This document shows positions 56,490 through 57,152 of a DNA stretch of 57,152 nucleotides, piece by piece. The stretch's first letter is position 1; the number at the start of each line of letters is the position of its first letter. The notes under the pieces are model-generated. The model did not search any database, was not told where the DNA came from, and worked only from the letters and a program-made list of their open reading frames with translations. The DNA comes from Clostridia bacterium. GTDB lineage: Bacteria > Bacillota > Clostridia > Oscillospirales > CAG-272. The DNA lies in contig JAFUIQ010000038.1 in assembly GCA_017468385.1 (NCBI GenBank), forward strand, positions 1 to 57,152, given 5' to 3'. The position numbers and the translations under genes were made by a program.

Positions 56490-56757
56490 TAGACGAAACT
56501 CCGGATGTACGGTAAGAATTCAGAGCACATCCAACCGACTCTTGCGGTGCCCGGGATTTCTTCGCCTGGCGAGGCGCCACTTCTCCTTGGAACATGGTCA
56601 TTTCACGCGCTCGCAAGCTCACTTCTGAAACTCCCTGTTCCGGCGGTAAAAACAGGACACCTTCATCTGCCACCGGCAGCGGTGTCCTGTTTTTCAGTTA
56701 ACAGCCGCGGCATGCGACTGCACGCGGTGGAGTTGTTCGAGCCAAGAGAACAAACGA

Positions 56758-56796
56758 AAGAAAAAGCAGGCTACCGGATGGTAGTCTGCTTTTCTT
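56758..56796 (-). terminator. Terminator behind tRNA-Asn
   Basis: AGCAGGCTACC and GGTAGTCTGCT (one G-T pair) form a hairpin over GGAT directly after the tRNA CCA; the minus strand continues TTTTTCTTTCG. It ends the rRNA-tRNA transcript. Confidence 0.8.
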
Positions 56797-56872
56797 TGGC
56801 TCCCCCTGTTGGGCTCGAACCAACGACACTGCGGTTAACAGCCGCATGCTCTGCCGACTGAGCTAAGGAGGA
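56797..56872 (-). tRNA. tRNA-Asn (GUU)
   Basis: Seventy-six bases on the minus strand form a complete cloverleaf. The acceptor TCCTCCT pairs with AGGGGGA, followed by G and an encoded CCA. The D arm is GCTCAGTCGGCAGAGC. The anticodon loop CTGTTAACC (anticodon GTT) lies in a GCGG(C)/(A)CCGC-type stem, and the T arm is TTGGTTCGAGCCCAA. It begins two bases after the 3' end of the 5S gene and is the last gene of the rRNA operon. Confidence 0.97.
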
Positions 56873-56874
56873 AT

Positions 56875-56990
<116 letters not shown>

Positions 56991-57020
56991 TAATACAGGC
57001 CTGCCCTTGGGCAAGCCTGT

Positions 57021-57136
<116 letters not shown>

Positions 57137-57152
57137 TCTTTGGTGCACCTTC

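Larger units (their letters stand above)
56181..56872. repeat. Two tandem units of about 346 bp spanning the tRNA-Asn gene
   Basis: Unit 1 (56181-56526) and unit 2 (56527-56872) each start ACATCCAA-C-GACTCTTGCGG and share CGGTGCCCGGGATTTC, GCGAGGCG, CAGTTAACAGCCGCGGCATG, GGAG-TG-TTCGAGCCAAGAGAA, and a CTACCGGATGGTAG hairpin. Both run into the 3' end of tRNA-Asn. Only unit 2 contains the whole tRNA, and it ends at the tRNA's first base. Middle parts differ (ATTTTTCATCGG versus TCATTTCACGCGC). The whole gene-free stretch 56005-56796 is explained by these units and the promoter at 56050. Confidence 0.85.

Noticed and set aside
56135-56861. Several 70-120-codon frames over the tRNA-linked repeats, some with near-identical ends
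   Set aside because: The shared peptide end is a translation of the tRNA-Asn complement and its terminator; it appears in each copy only because the DNA is repeated.

Overview
The window looks like a chromosome segment of an anaerobic Bacillota, most likely a high-GC gut-type member of class Clostridia. The reasons are strong GGAGG-type ribosome binding sites, textbook sigma-A promoters (TTGACA/TATAAT with 17-base spacers), pyruvate phosphate dikinase, an anaerobic ribonucleotide reductase activase, MsmX-style sugar importer genes without a local ATPase, a YerC/hisZ-type histidine operon, and a palindromic repeat family that I recall from Oscillospirales-like genomes. Genus cannot be fixed from the sequence alone.

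Left part (1-10.1 kb). It opens with the 5' part of ppdK (minus strand), a methionine gamma-lyase-like gene and small unknown genes. A plus-strand run follows: nrdG, ribokinase, ruvX, pepC and a DUF2264 gene that looks compositionally different. Then come a solitary mazF and an SPFH-domain gene overlapping a ribbon-helix-helix gene.

10.3-18.5 kb holds an unusual six-gene minus-strand operon: two sugar-importer permeases, a large HlyD-type adaptor, a MacB-core-like ectodomain protein, an 837-aa lipoprotein joining a beta-propeller-like region to a solute-binding domain, and a four-helix membrane protein. No ATPase is encoded. This is the best candidate in the window for an undescribed system.

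18.7-27.3 kb (plus strand) is rich in tRNA-maintenance genes: a YbaK deacylase, L-serine dehydratase, mnmE, a YfcE phosphodiesterase, mnmA, tcdA and dus, then an ECF sigma factor with its probable anti-sigma protein. A 97-bp tandem repeat lies behind ybaK. At 27.4-31.4 kb a minus-strand operon carries plsC-like, M28 peptidase, fliB-like and TRIC-channel genes.

31.6-36.0 kb is argCJBD behind a very good promoter embedded in a palindrome. At 37.5-46.1 kb yerC precedes a tightly overlapping hisZGDCBHAF-IE-PHP operon that covers every step from PRPP to histidinol, and histidinol dehydrogenase to histidine. The yerC promoter spacer lies inside a 22-bp palindrome. Between the two operons are a MITE-like palindromic element and an XRE-TPR regulator.

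46.1-54.7 kb carries three lipoproteins, a four-gene minus-strand operon (unknown membrane protein, HAD phosphatase, Nif3-like, ClC transporter), a Cu/Zn superoxide dismutase, an alpha/beta hydrolase and an unknown gene. A second copy of a terminator-bounded repeat first seen at 27.3 kb lies here. The right end is the distal part of an rRNA operon read leftward: two tandem 5S genes and tRNA-Asn. Beyond it are degenerate tandem copies of the tRNA 3' end and its terminator, and an AT-rich XRE-TPR gene lies among these repeats.
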